64,000 nucleotides of DNA. Source: Roseiarcus sp963813555 (GTDB lineage Bacteria; Pseudomonadota; Alphaproteobacteria; Rhizobiales; Beijerinckiaceae). Each line of letters starts with the position of its first letter. Position 1 is the stretch's first letter. The notes below the pieces were generated by a model, which saw only the letters and a program-made list of their open reading frames with translations, made no database searches and was not told the origin of the DNA. The stretch covers positions 558,001-622,000 of the forward strand of contig CAWEZX010000004.1 in assembly GCA_963813555.1 (NCBI GenBank), given 5' to 3'. The position numbers were made by a program, and so were the translations under genes. Positions 46,161-55,131 of the stretch are shown one piece after another.

Positions 46161-47678
46161 ATGGCCGTCAAGCGTCCCACCGTCGCCCAACTTCAGGAAG
46201 TCGCTCGCAGCCTCGGCATCCAGCTGTCCGATGAACATGCAGCCACCTATAACGCGCTGCTGCAGCCTAATTTCGATGCCTACGACCTGATTGATGCGAT
46301 GCCGGACTTCGTGCCCGCGGTGACGTACCCGCGTACGCCGGGCTATCGGCCCGGCGGCGAAGAGAACAAGTACGGGGCGTGGTATGTGAAGTCCACGATT
46401 AAGGGCGCGGCCAAGGGAAGGCTGGCCGGCAAGACGGTGGCGATTAAGGACAATGTCTGCGTCGCTGGCGTGCCGATGATGAACGGCGCCTCGACCTTTG
46501 AGGGCTATGTGCCCGACGTTGATGCGACTGTCGTCACACGGCTGCTCGACGCCGGCGCAACGATCATGGGCAAGGCGGTGTGCGAACAATTCTGCTTCTC
46601 GGGAGGATCGCACACCAGTTCCTCCGGTCCGGTGCACAACCCGCGTCGCATGGGCTACTCGGCCGGCGGGTCGTCATCGGGTAGCGCCGCGCTCGTCGCG
46701 GCAGGCGAGGTCGACTTGGCGGTTGGCGGCGACCAGGGCGGCTCGGTGCGGATTCCTTCGTCGTTCTGCGGCACCTACGGCATGAAGCCGTCGCACGGGT
46801 TGGTGCCTTACACCGGCATCATGCCGATCGAGCTGACCATCGACCACACCGGCCCAATAACCGGCAACGTGACCGACAACGCGGTCATGCTTGAAGTGCT
46901 GGCCGGGCCCGACGGTCTCGATCCGCGCCAACACGCTGGCCGAAAGTCAGAGCCGTACAGCGAGATGATGAAGAGCGGCGCGAAGGGCCTGAATATTGGC
47001 GTCGTCACCGAGGGCTTCGGTTGGCCGAATTCGATGCCCGCGCTCGATGCGCAGGTGCGCAAGGCGGCCGAGCGGCTCACCAAGCTCGGCGCCAAGGTCA
47101 CCGAAGTGTCGGTGCCGATGCACCGCACGGGCCTGGCGATCTGGTTACCGGTAGCCGCCGAGGGCGCCACGCAGCAGATGATGAAGGACAACGGCCACGG
47201 CTTCAACTGGAAAGGCCTGTACGTCACAAGTATGGTCGACTGGCATGCGGGCTGGAAGGCGCGCGCCGACGAACTGTCCGAGCCGCTGAAGCTGACGATG
47301 GTGCTCGGGGAGTATTTCATCAAGCACTATCACGGCCGCTTCTACGCCAAGGCGCAGAATCTGACGCGCCAGCTGACGCAGGCCTACGACGACGCTTTCA
47401 AGGACTTCGACCTGCTGCTGATGCCTACCCTGCCGATCACCGCGACTAAGATCCCCGCGCCCGGCGCCTCGATCGAGGAGAACGTCGCCCGCGCGCTCGA
47501 GATGATCGCCAACACCGCGCCATTCGACAGCACCGGCCATCCGGCGATGAGCATTCCCTGCGGGCTGGTGGACGGGCTGCCGGTCGGCATGATGCTGGTC
47601 GGCCGCCGCTACCAGGAGGCTACGATCTACCGCGCCGCCTACGCGTTCGAGCAGACCGGCGACTGGCAGTCGATCTGA
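46161..47678 (+). CDS. Amidase-signature amidase, nitrile-hydratase linked
   Basis: Hydrolyses the amide made by nitrile hydratase to the acid and ammonia. The 505-residue protein has the catalytic triad Lys96 (TVAIKDNV), Ser171 (YSAGGSSSGS) and Ser195 (GGDQGGSVRIPSSFCG), the same numbering as the Rhodococcus nitrile-pathway amidase as I recall it. An N-terminal helical domain (residues 1-70) is typical of that subgroup. ATG 46161 has GGAG 6 bases upstream. The frame is intact. Confidence 0.92.
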   Translation: MAVKRPTVAQLQEVARSLGIQLSDEHAATYNALLQPNFDAYDLIDAMPDFVPAVTYPRTPGYRPGGEENKYGAWYVKSTIKGAAKGRLAGKTVAIKDNVCVAGVPMMNGASTFEGYVPDVDATVVTRLLDAGATIMGKAVCEQFCFSGGSHTSSSGPVHNPRRMGYSAGGSSSGSAALVAAGEVDLAVGGDQGGSVRIPSSFCGTYGMKPSHGLVPYTGIMPIELTIDHTGPITGNVTDNAVMLEVLAGPDGLDPRQHAGRKSEPYSEMMKSGAKGLNIGVVTEGFGWPNSMPALDAQVRKAAERLTKLGAKVTEVSVPMHRTGLAIWLPVAAEGATQQMMKDNGHGFNWKGLYVTSMVDWHAGWKARADELSEPLKLTMVLGEYFIKHYHGRFYAKAQNLTRQLTQAYDDAFKDFDLLLMPTLPITATKIPAPGASIEENVARALEMIANTAPFDSTGHPAMSIPCGLVDGLPVGMMLVGRRYQEATIYRAAYAFEQTGDWQSI

Positions 47679-47760
47679 GGCGACGCTTCAGCGTCGATCC
47701 GCGGCGCGATCACCAGCGGCGAGGGCAAGCGCCCATCGACCTAGTTCTCCTGCACAGTGA

Positions 47761-48885
47761 TTACGACTTTTTGAGCGAGGGATCGGGATAGGCGCGCGCC
47801 ATTTTGGTTCTGGCCTTGTCGGTGGAGAACATCCAGTCGATTCGAGCGCCGCTTTGGTTTCGCTGGGACTGCCATGCGTCGATCTCGGCAACGAGCCGGT
47901 CGCAGCTTTCGATGCGGCGATCGAGACATTGGCCTTTGAGCACGCCGATCTCGATCTCAACCATGTTGAGCCAGCTGGCGTGCTTAGGCGTGTAGTGGAA
48001 CTCAAGCCGCCTGAGCACGCGGCGCGCTTCGGCCGGTGGGAATGCGGCGTAGAGAGCGGCGGCGGTGTGGGTGGAGAGGTTGTCGAGGACGACTCGGATG
48101 CGCTCGGCCTCTGGGAAGTCGACATCGACGAGCTCGCGCATGCAAAGGGCGAAGTCGTCAGCGGTGCGATGATTGGTGACCTTGACCCTGCGCCAAGAGC
48201 GATGGGCATCGAGGAAGACGAAGAGATTGACGGCGCCGTTGCGGCGATACTCGTAGTCGAAGCGCTCGAGCCGTCCAGGTGCGGCCGGAATTGGCTGGCG
48301 CGCTTCGCCGATGAGCTGGGTGGGGCTTTCGTCGAAGCAGACCACCGGCCGCTTCGGGTCAGGCTGCTCGGCATAGAGGTCGAGCACATCCTCCATGCGG
48401 GCGACGTACTCGGCGTCGACCTTGGGGATGCACCACATGTCCTTCTGCCAAGGCTTGAGATGGTTCTCGGCCAAGCGTCGGCGGATCGTCTCGCGCGAGA
48501 GACTGTCATGGTCGGTCAGCTTGACCATCGCGCCAGCCAGCAGCTCCAGCGTCCAGCGGGCGCGACCTTCGGGCGGGCTCGAACAGGCGGTGGCGATGAG
48601 GAGGGCTTCTTCGTTGCTGGTCAGCTTACGATCGGCGCCTGCCCGCGGCTCCTCGTTCAGGGCGGCTTCGAGATTGCCTTCAACGAAGCGGCGCTTGGTC
48701 CTGTAAACGGTCGAGCCGCCGACAGCCACCGCAGCGGCTATATCGTCGTCACTGAGCCCGCTGTCGGCGGCGAGCAGAATCTGGGCTCGTTTGATCTTGC
48801 GTGCGTAATGCTTGCCGCTACCCACCAGCGCGGCGAGTTCACACCGCTCGGCTTCGCTCAGTTCGACATGGTAGCGTATGTTCAT
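47761..48885 (-). CDS. IS630-family transposase
   Basis: A 374-residue DDE transposase from the ATG at 48885 (MNIRYHVELSEAERCELAAL). It has an N-terminal HTH pair (LSDDDIAAAVAVGGSTVYRT) and the catalytic core: VVCFDESPTQL, IRVVLDNLSTHTAAALY and HASWLNMVEIEIGVL supply D, D and E. The frame is intact. The exact element ends were not found by eye; the element lies within about 47690-48950 between the amidase and a small HTH gene. Confidence 0.87.
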   Translation of the reverse strand: MNIRYHVELSEAERCELAALVGSGKHYARKIKRAQILLAADSGLSDDDIAAAVAVGGSTVYRTKRRFVEGNLEAALNEEPRAGADRKLTSNEEALLIATACSSPPEGRARWTLELLAGAMVKLTDHDSLSRETIRRRLAENHLKPWQKDMWCIPKVDAEYVARMEDVLDLYAEQPDPKRPVVCFDESPTQLIGEARQPIPAAPGRLERFDYEYRRNGAVNLFVFLDAHRSWRRVKVTNHRTADDFALCMRELVDVDFPEAERIRVVLDNLSTHTAAALYAAFPPAEARRVLRRLEFHYTPKHASWLNMVEIEIGVLKGQCLDRRIESCDRLVAEIDAWQSQRNQSGARIDWMFSTDKARTKMARAYPDPSLKKS

Positions 48886-48947
48886 CCGGGTCTCCTCGCG
48901 AATCGCGAGGCCCAGACGAATCAGGCTCTGAATCAATTGTTTGGCAC

Positions 48948-49193
48948 GTGTCCCCGGCTCCCCCGTTCACCGATAAGCAAGGTCAGTGCCTGGCATTCAT
49001 CTACGCCTACAGCCGTATCTTCCGCCAACCGCCCGCGGAAGCTGACATGCAGCGACACTTCCAAGTCTCGCCGCCCAGCGTCCATCAGATGGTGCTCACC
49101 CTCGAACGCGCCGGCCTCATCAGGCGGACCCCGGGCGTCGCCCGCAGCATCGAGCTCCTGGTCGGGCCCAAGGACCTCCCAGTGCTCCGTTGA
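48948..49193 (+). CDS. LexA-like winged-helix protein, possibly truncated
   Basis: An 82-residue frame from GTG 48948 (FTDKQGQCLAFIYAYSRIFR, FQVSPPSVHQMVLTLERAGL) with a winged HTH like the LexA N-terminal domain and no protease domain. Such small proteins occur next to IS630 elements. The start may have been cut by the IS630 insertion. It ends 33 bp before IS200 copy 2. Confidence 0.55.
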   Translation: MSPAPPFTDKQGQCLAFIYAYSRIFRQPPAEADMQRHFQVSPPSVHQMVLTLERAGLIRRTPGVARSIELLVGPKDLPVLR

Positions 49194-49226
49194 ACTTGAA
49201 ACCGTCAAAACCTCTGTGCAATGGAA

Positions 49227-49881
49227 GTAAGTATCCCCCGGCAAAGCCGGGGGCTTTAGGATTTGAACCGCTCAAAGCGGTAGGAGGGTCGCTGACGCGG
49301 CCCTTGATGTTTGGAGCCGCCTAAAGGCGGCTTTTTCAGCGCCAGAGGTTCATTTGTTCGAGCCTCTGATCTTCCTTCTCTTGGTTGCGGATGCAAGCCC
49401 GGATGGCCTCCTCGTCACGGCCGACCGTATTGACGAAGAACCCCCGCGCCCAGAAGTGCTGCCCCACGAAGTTGCGCTTGCGCTCCCCATATACCCGGGC
49501 CAGGTGGATCGCGCTCTTGCCCTTGATGTACCCGACCACCTGCGACACTGCGTATTTCGGCGGAATCAACAACAGCATGTGCACGTGATCGGGCATCAGA
49601 TGCCCTTCCTCGACCCTCGCTTCCTTCTGAAGCGCAAGCTTGCGCAAAACTTCGCCCAAGTGTCGTCGCAGCTCCAGATACAGCACCTTGCGCCGACATT
49701 CGGGAATGAACACCACATGATATTTGCAGGTCCATGTCGTGTGGCTTAGGCTCTCGTAGTCGTCCATCGGTGGAGTTCCTTTCGTGTGAGTGGCTGCTCA
49801 CGTTGGAACTTCACCGGTGGACCGCCGGAAACGTCAAACCTCTACTGCCACCCCGGCAGAGCCGGGGGGTCTCCCGCTTAC
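49227..49881 (-). mobile_element. IS200/IS605-type element, copy 2
   Basis: A 655-bp copy with the same GTAAG and CTTAC ends and sub-terminal hairpins, right flank GCTAG. It is the first of three copies lying nearly head to tail. The next copy begins 100 bp further on. Confidence 0.88.
49336..49767 (-). CDS. tnpA: IS200-type TnpA, copy 2, Tyr replaced by Cys
   Basis: A 143-residue TnpA with HUH motif DHVHMLLL. It has Glu instead of Lys in FIPECRRK, shared with copy 4. The catalytic-helix codon at 49393-49395 gives Cys (RACIRNQ). Predicted to be cleavage-defective. Confidence 0.88.
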   Translation of the reverse strand: MDDYESLSHTTWTCKYHVVFIPECRRKVLYLELRRHLGEVLRKLALQKEARVEEGHLMPDHVHMLLLIPPKYAVSQVVGYIKGKSAIHLARVYGERKRNFVGQHFWARGFFVNTVGRDEEAIRACIRNQEKEDQRLEQMNLWR

Positions 49882-49981
49882 GCTAGGGCGCGACTGCACG
49901 ACGCGAATGCCGCCCTCGATATGGCCGATGGGTGGAAGCGGACGAAGGACGGCTACCCCAATGCAAGCAATATGGCCTACA

Positions 49982-50636
49982 GTAAGTATCCCCCGGCAAA
50001 GCCGGGGGCTTTAGGATTTGAACCGCTCAAAGCGGTAGGAGGGTCGCTGACGCGGCCCTTGATGTTTGGAGCCGCCTAAAGGCGGCTTTTTCAGCGCCAG
50101 AGGTTCATTTGTTCGAGCCTCTGATCTTCCTTCTCTTGGTTGCGGATGCAAGCCCGGATGGCCTCCTCGTCACGGCCGACCGTATTGACGAAGAACCCCC
50201 GCGCCCAGAAGTGCTGCCCCACGAAGTTGCGCTTGCGCTCCCCATATACCCGGGCCAGGTGGATCGCGCTCTTGCCCTTGATGTACCCGACCACCTGCGA
50301 CACTGCGTATTTCGGCGGAATCAACAACAGCATGTGCACGTGATCGGGCATCAGATGCCCTTCCTCGACCCTCGCTTCCTTCTGAAGCGCAAGCTTGCGC
50401 AAAACTTCGCCCAAGTGTCGTCGCAGCTCCAGATACAGCACCTTGCGCCGACATTTGGGAATGAACACCACATGATATTTGCAGGTCCATGTCGTGTGGC
50501 TTAGGCTCTCGTAGTCGTCCATCGGTGGAGTTCCTTTCGTGTGAGTGGCTGCTCACGTTGGAACTTCACCGGTGGACCGCCGGAAACGTCAAACCTCTAC
50601 TGCCACCCCGGCAGAGCCGGGGGGTCTCCCGCTTAC
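49982..50636 (-). mobile_element. IS200/IS605-type element, copy 3
   Basis: A 655-bp copy. Its right end CTTAC is followed by only AG before copy 4 begins, instead of the GCTAG seen at the other four copies. The GCTAG is found on the far side of copy 4, so copy 4 appears to have entered at copy 3's own target site. Confidence 0.87.
50091..50522 (-). CDS. tnpA: IS200-type TnpA, copy 3, Tyr replaced by Cys
   Basis: A 143-residue TnpA identical by eye to copy 1, with Lys in FIPKCRRK and Cys at the nucleophile position (codon 50148-50150). The HUH motif is intact. Confidence 0.88.
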   Translation of the reverse strand: MDDYESLSHTTWTCKYHVVFIPKCRRKVLYLELRRHLGEVLRKLALQKEARVEEGHLMPDHVHMLLLIPPKYAVSQVVGYIKGKSAIHLARVYGERKRNFVGQHFWARGFFVNTVGRDEEAIRACIRNQEKEDQRLEQMNLWR

Positions 50637-50638
50637 AG

Positions 50639-51294
50639 GTAAGTATCCCCCGGCAAAGCCGGGGGCTTTAGGATTTGAACCGCTCAAAGCGGTAGGAGGG
50701 TCGCTGACGCGGCCCTTGATGTTTGGAGCCGCCTAAAGGCGGCTTTTTCAGCGCCAGAGGTTCATTTGTTCGAGCCTCTGATCTTCCTTCTCTTGGTTGC
50801 GGATGCAAGCCCGGATGGCCTCCTCGTCACGGCCGACCGTATTGACGAAGAACCCCCGCGCCCAGAAGTGCTGCCCCACGAAGTTGCGCTTGCGCTCCCC
50901 ATATACCCGGGCCAGGTGGATCGCGCTCTTGCCCTTGATGTACCCGACCACCTGCGACACTGCGTATTTCGGCGGAATCAACAACAGCATGTGCACGTGA
51001 TCGGGCATCAGATGCCCTTCCTCGACCCTCGCTTCCTTCTGAAGCGCAAGCTTGCGCAAAACTTCGCCCAAGTGTCGTCGCAGCTCCAGATACAGCACCT
51101 TGCGCCGACATTCGGGAATGAACACCACATGATTATTTGCAGGTCCATGTCGTGTGGCTTAGGCTCTCGTAGTCGTCCATCGGTGGAGTTCCTTTCGTGT
51201 GAGTGGCTGCTCACGTTGGAACTTCACCGGTGGACCGCCGGAAACGTCAAACCTCTACTGCCACCCCGGCAGAGCCGGGGGGTCTCCCGCTTAC
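50639..51294 (-). mobile_element. IS200/IS605-type element, copy 4
   Basis: A 656-bp copy, one base longer than the others because of an extra T near 51133 inside tnpA. The right flank is GCTAG. It directly follows copy 3 with a 2-bp spacer. Confidence 0.87.
50748..51180 (-). pseudogene. tnpA: IS200-type TnpA, copy 4, frameshifted and Tyr replaced by Cys
   Basis: The inserted T near 51133 separates the first 15 codons (MDDYESLSHTTWTCK) from the rest. An internal start at 51128 (MVFIPECRRK) could give 126 residues without the first beta strand. It also carries Cys at the catalytic position (codon 50805-50807), so it is doubly inactive. Confidence 0.87.
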
Positions 51295-51592
51295 GCTAGA
51301 CTCTTACGTTCGCCGTCAAGGCCTGGGACGCAGTTGAGCGCTCCGCGCGGCGGAATGGCCGTCGCAGGACGTAGGTATGAGCTGCGCAGAGCTGGGAGCG
51401 GAGCGAGAGACGACGGTTGATCAGGCTCTTATCCGCGGGTTGGTTACCGCCTTCCGTTCTTCGTCTCGGGGCTTTCCTCGGTCCAGAGGACGGGCGTCGG
51501 GCGCGAAGTCCGGCCACAGGTCTAGCGACGGGAGTTCCCCACCTTTCGTGCTCCGCTCCCGGGTCTGCGCAGCGGGAGTGAGAGGTCGCTCG
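51295..51592. other. No gene recognised between IS200 copy 4 and IS110
   Basis: About 300 bp without a family motif. It probably includes the IS110 3' flank. Nothing else was seen. Confidence 0.35.
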
Positions 51593-52327
51593 CTACGCGG
51601 GCGCGACCTCCCGTCCGATCGCCCACAGGAAAGCGGCCATCTCGCGGGCGATCGCAGCCACGACAACGGGCGGCTTCTTGCCCACGGCGCTGAGGCGGCG
51701 ATAGCGGGCGCACAGACGAACCTGCGCCTTCCACGCGATGTCGCGCACGGGCTTCGGCAGCCCTTCGAGCCGCGCCCTCAAGGTCTCACTGACCCTAGCG
51801 GGATAACGATAGGTCCACGCCGCCTCGACCAGCGCCCGACGAGCGCGCCGGTTGCCCGCCAGGGTGAGGCCTTTCCGTCGGATTGTGTCGCCTGTTGAGC
51901 TTTCCGCCGGAACGAGCCCGAGGAAAGATGCGAGCTGTCGTGGCGTATCGAATCGGCGCACGTCGCCGATCTCGGCGGCAAACGTCACGGCGACGAGAAA
52001 CGACGCGACGCGCATGGCCTGGTAAGCTTCCACGACCGGCGCCATGGACCATTCCGGCACGATCAGGGCGAGTTGCTTCTCGAGACGCCTCAGGCGCTGC
52101 AGAGAATCTTCGATCGCATCGACCCCTTCCTGAAAGACGATCTGCTGCGCAACGTGATCGAACTTCTGACCGGCGAGCCAGCGCCGATGCGCCAGCGTCC
52201 AGTGGCCGCCGCCGCTGTAAATCCGATTGTGCCGCACTTCTCCCTGCCGCCCTCCTTCCGCGATCGCCACCGCGTGCTTCCTCTTGGCGACATCGAAAGC
52301 CACGAAAACTTCGCTATGCTTCTCCAT
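51593..52327 (-). pseudogene. IS110-family transposase, in-frame internal deletion
   Basis: The N-terminus FVAFDVAKRKHAVAIAEGGR carries the first Asp of the DEDD site. Then, at about residue 30 (GEVRHNRIYSGGGHWTLAHR), the chain jumps to what is normally near residue 140, losing the remaining DEDD acids. The C-terminal transposase domain is intact (RRFDTPRQLASFLGLVPAES, LTLAGNRRARRALVEAAWTY), including the conserved Ser. The deletion leaves the frame open: 244 residues instead of about 350. Start ATG 52327. Confidence 0.8.
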
Positions 52328-52492
52328 GGTCCGCCCTCCGTGCATGAGGCTCGGCTCGGTTCGCCCGAGCAACCCTCGTTCTTACCTGCACGAAAGGGCG
52401 GGCCACCGGCTCAGCCCGCGAACGTGACGTCTACCCCCCTGATACGGCTTTGGGCGATCCTCCGGCTTTGCGGAAGGGTCGGGGGACGACGG

Positions 52493-53060
52493 TGTGGAGA
52501 CGATTGCGCGGATTCGGTTCGAGCATTTTCAGAACGGCAAGCGGATCAAGCGGATTGCGCGGGAGCTTGGCATAGCGCGCGACGCTGTGCGTAAGGTCCC
52601 GCTCGGGCGCGACCGAGTTCGTCTACAAGCGGGAGGTTCAGCCTCAGCGTAAATTGGGAGCCTGGATCGAGATGCTGACGGCGATTCTCGATGCCGAAGA
52701 TGAGCTTCCCCGGCGCGAGCGGCGTTCGACGGTCTGAATGTTCGAGGACCTTCGCGGCCGCGGCTACGGCGGCGCGCATGACAGCGTGCAACGGTTCGTG
52801 AAGAGCTGGCGGACAGAATGGGCCCAGGCTCCGATGCATGCGTTTGTGCCGCTGCGGTTCGATCCCGGCGAAGCCTATCAGTTCGACTGGAGTCACGAGG
52901 CGATCGACTGCATGGACTGCCGCTGACCGTGAAGCTGGCGCAGATGCGGCTGTCCTACAGCCCCATGCCGCTAGGACCGGCCTATCTCGAACGCGCCACA
53001 AGTTCTTTGACAAAGCCGTCCGTTGGCCCCTGCGGCGGCGATGCAAGAGCGGCCGCGCCC
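52493..53060 (+). pseudogene. IS21-family IstA fragment, multiple lesions
   Basis: Recognisable pieces in changing frames: IARIRFEHFQNGKRIKRIAR (HTH), then ATEFVYKREVQPQRKLGAW, ERRSTV followed by a TGA, MFEDLRGRGYGGAHDSVQRF, FVPLRFDPGEAYQFDWSHE (first catalytic Asp), and LTVKLAQMRLSYSPMP. At least three frame breaks occur. IstB and most of the catalytic domain are missing. Confidence 0.75.
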
Positions 53061-53087
53061 TTAGGAAGCGGTCGCTTTGGCGAGGCG

Positions 53088-54161
53088 TCAGACGCTGCCG
53101 ACACTATTGACTCCCAGCTCGTCGTAGCGCTTGAGCTTGTAGAAGGCGACCGAGCCGAGCCAGCTCAGCACAAATATTCCGATGATCACGTAACCGAGAG
53201 CGCCAAAATTGTCGTTGATGGCGCGGATCGCGCGCCAGAAGCCGCCGCCGTCGGTGAGGCCGAGTTGATCGCCGATGAGGTTGAGCGTTTCGAGGCCGCC
53301 GATCACAAGCGCGACGATGATGGAAACCGCCGTTATGGTCATATTGTAGTACAGTTTGCGGATCGGCTTCATGAACGCCCAGCCATAGGCGCCGAGCATC
53401 AGCACGCCGTCCGTTGTGTCGATGAGCGTCATGCCGGCGGTGAACAGAAGCGGGAACACCATGATCGTGCTGAACGACATGCCGTTGGCCGCCTGGGCGG
53501 AGGAAATGCCGAACAGCGCGACTTCGGTCGCGGTATCGAACCCCAGTCCGAACAGAAACCCGATCGCCAGCATGTGCCAGCTCTTGGTCACGATCCGGAA
53601 CAGCGGACGAAAGATGCGCGACAGGAACCCGCGGCGATTGAGCAGGATGTCGAAATCTTCCTCGGCGAACGGCTCGCCGCGTTTGACCGACTGAAAGGTT
53701 CGGTAGACGGAGATGAGGACGAGAATATTGATGAAGGCGATGGCGAACAGAAACAGCGCCGAGGCGCTGGTGCTGATGATGCCGCCGACCGCCTTCATCG
53801 AATTGACGCGCGACGTGAACGCGGACGCCGCGAACGCCACTCCGACTGACAGGAGCACCACCACCGCCGAGTGCCCGAGCGAAAAGAAGAAACCAACGCC
53901 GACCGGCCGCTGGCCCTGCTGCATGAGCTTGCGCGTGACGTTGTCGATCGCCGCGATATGATCAGCGTCGACCGCATGCCTGAGGCCAAACGTATAGGCG
54001 AGCAAAGCCGTCCCCAGGAGGACCGGCCGATCGCCCAAGACGACAAGCGCCCAGAGCCAGATAAGAATGTTACCGCTGATCAGAACGGCATAGATGGCGA
54101 TCAATCGGCCGCGCAGATCAGCACCGCCCTCATTCAGAATACGTGACAAAATACCTAGCAT
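53088..54161 (-). CDS. NiCoT-family nickel/cobalt importer
   Basis: An inner-membrane permease of 357 residues and about eight helices. The family signature RHAVDADHIAAIDN in helix two (the H-x4-D-H metal motif) and LGFDTATEVALFG are both present, with FTAGMTLIDTTDGVLMLGAY. Members move Ni2+ or Co2+. The Rhodococcus homologue NhlF sits in a nitrile hydratase cluster and imports cobalt, which fits the cobalt-type enzyme 11 kb away. ATG 54161 has GGGAG 8 bases upstream. The 3' end abuts the IstA remnant. Confidence 0.88.
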   Translation of the reverse strand: MLGILSRILNEGGADLRGRLIAIYAVLISGNILIWLWALVVLGDRPVLLGTALLAYTFGLRHAVDADHIAAIDNVTRKLMQQGQRPVGVGFFFSLGHSAVVVLLSVGVAFAASAFTSRVNSMKAVGGIISTSASALFLFAIAFINILVLISVYRTFQSVKRGEPFAEEDFDILLNRRGFLSRIFRPLFRIVTKSWHMLAIGFLFGLGFDTATEVALFGISSAQAANGMSFSTIMVFPLLFTAGMTLIDTTDGVLMLGAYGWAFMKPIRKLYYNMTITAVSIIVALVIGGLETLNLIGDQLGLTDGGGFWRAIRAINDNFGALGYVIIGIFVLSWLGSVAFYKLKRYDELGVNSVGSV

Positions 54162-54439
54162 GACACGCTCCCATGCGTTGGATGAGAACAATCCAGCGCT
54201 ATTGCTAGCGCCGGAAAACCGGACGTCTGTTCACCTCGCCCGAGATCGGCTGCGCGACGATGGCAGATCTCCTGGCTCACGGGTCGATTAGAGCCGGGGC
54301 GCGCGGTTGGCCATCGTGGGCGCCAACGCCACCAACGGCGTACCGGCGCGCCCAGGTACGCTTCAGAGAACTCGGCTATGTCGCCGATGCATTCGGACTG
54401 CGGATTGTCGTCTTGGCAGGGCGCGCTGCTGAGCCCCTG

Positions 54440-54565
54440 CATGTTCTTCAAGCTGAGCAGCAGGCCGCTGGTTGCTACCACCGGCGGGAACGAATGGCCG
54501 GAGCCGGCAACGCGTACGCGGAGATTTTGCCGCGAGCATTTGACCTGACTCTCCCAGGCTAACAC
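54440..54565 (-). pseudogene. FAD-binding oxidase N-terminal remnant
   Basis: A short frame with NLRVRVAGSGHSFPPVVATS and GLLLSLKNMQGL, the FAD-pyrophosphate binding pattern of VAO/PCMH-type oxidases. Downstream sequence to about 54260 loses frame and homology. It lies upstream of the importer on the same strand and is a dead fragment. Confidence 0.4.
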
Positions 54566-55131
54566 GTTGGTTCACACGACCGAGCACAGAGACCCGATTT
54601 CATTGTCGACGAACACTGCTACTTGGTCACCGCGGCGCAGAGGATAGAGTCCGAGCGGCGTTCCCGTAAGAACGACCTCTCCTGGCGAGAGATCGGCTCG
54701 CATGTTCGCAAGGTGTTGCTGAAGCCATTGGAGCGAGGACTCCATGCCGCCGGACATTGGCCATAGCTCGCCCGATGCAACGACGCGGCCATTGATCTGG
54801 ACAGACAAAGCGCCTTTTCGCTCGATGTACAACCTCGATGAGAGCCAATCGTCGTGTGGCAGCACGATGCCTCCATTGAGGCCATTGTTCGCTACGAGTT
54901 CCGGTAGTGTCTTTCGGGCTCCCCTGAAAACGAAATGATGCAGTTCGATGACCGGGAAGGCCGCCGCGATCGTGCGATCAGGCCCGATGCGCACGGCCAT
55001 TTCCCCTTCGATCGCCAAGTGTGCGAAGTCGTCGAAACTCAAAGCCTCGCCGTGCCGGCGGACCTCACTCTCGAAGAGGCATCCTCGGATCGGCCCTTGC
55101 ATCCCGAACTGTTGGGTGGTGCCTGGCCCCG

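Noticed and set aside
49227..51294. CRISPR-like array from the repeated hairpins around the IS200 copies
   Set aside because: The repeating unit is a 655-bp insertion sequence with a gene; there are no short regular repeats with unique spacers.
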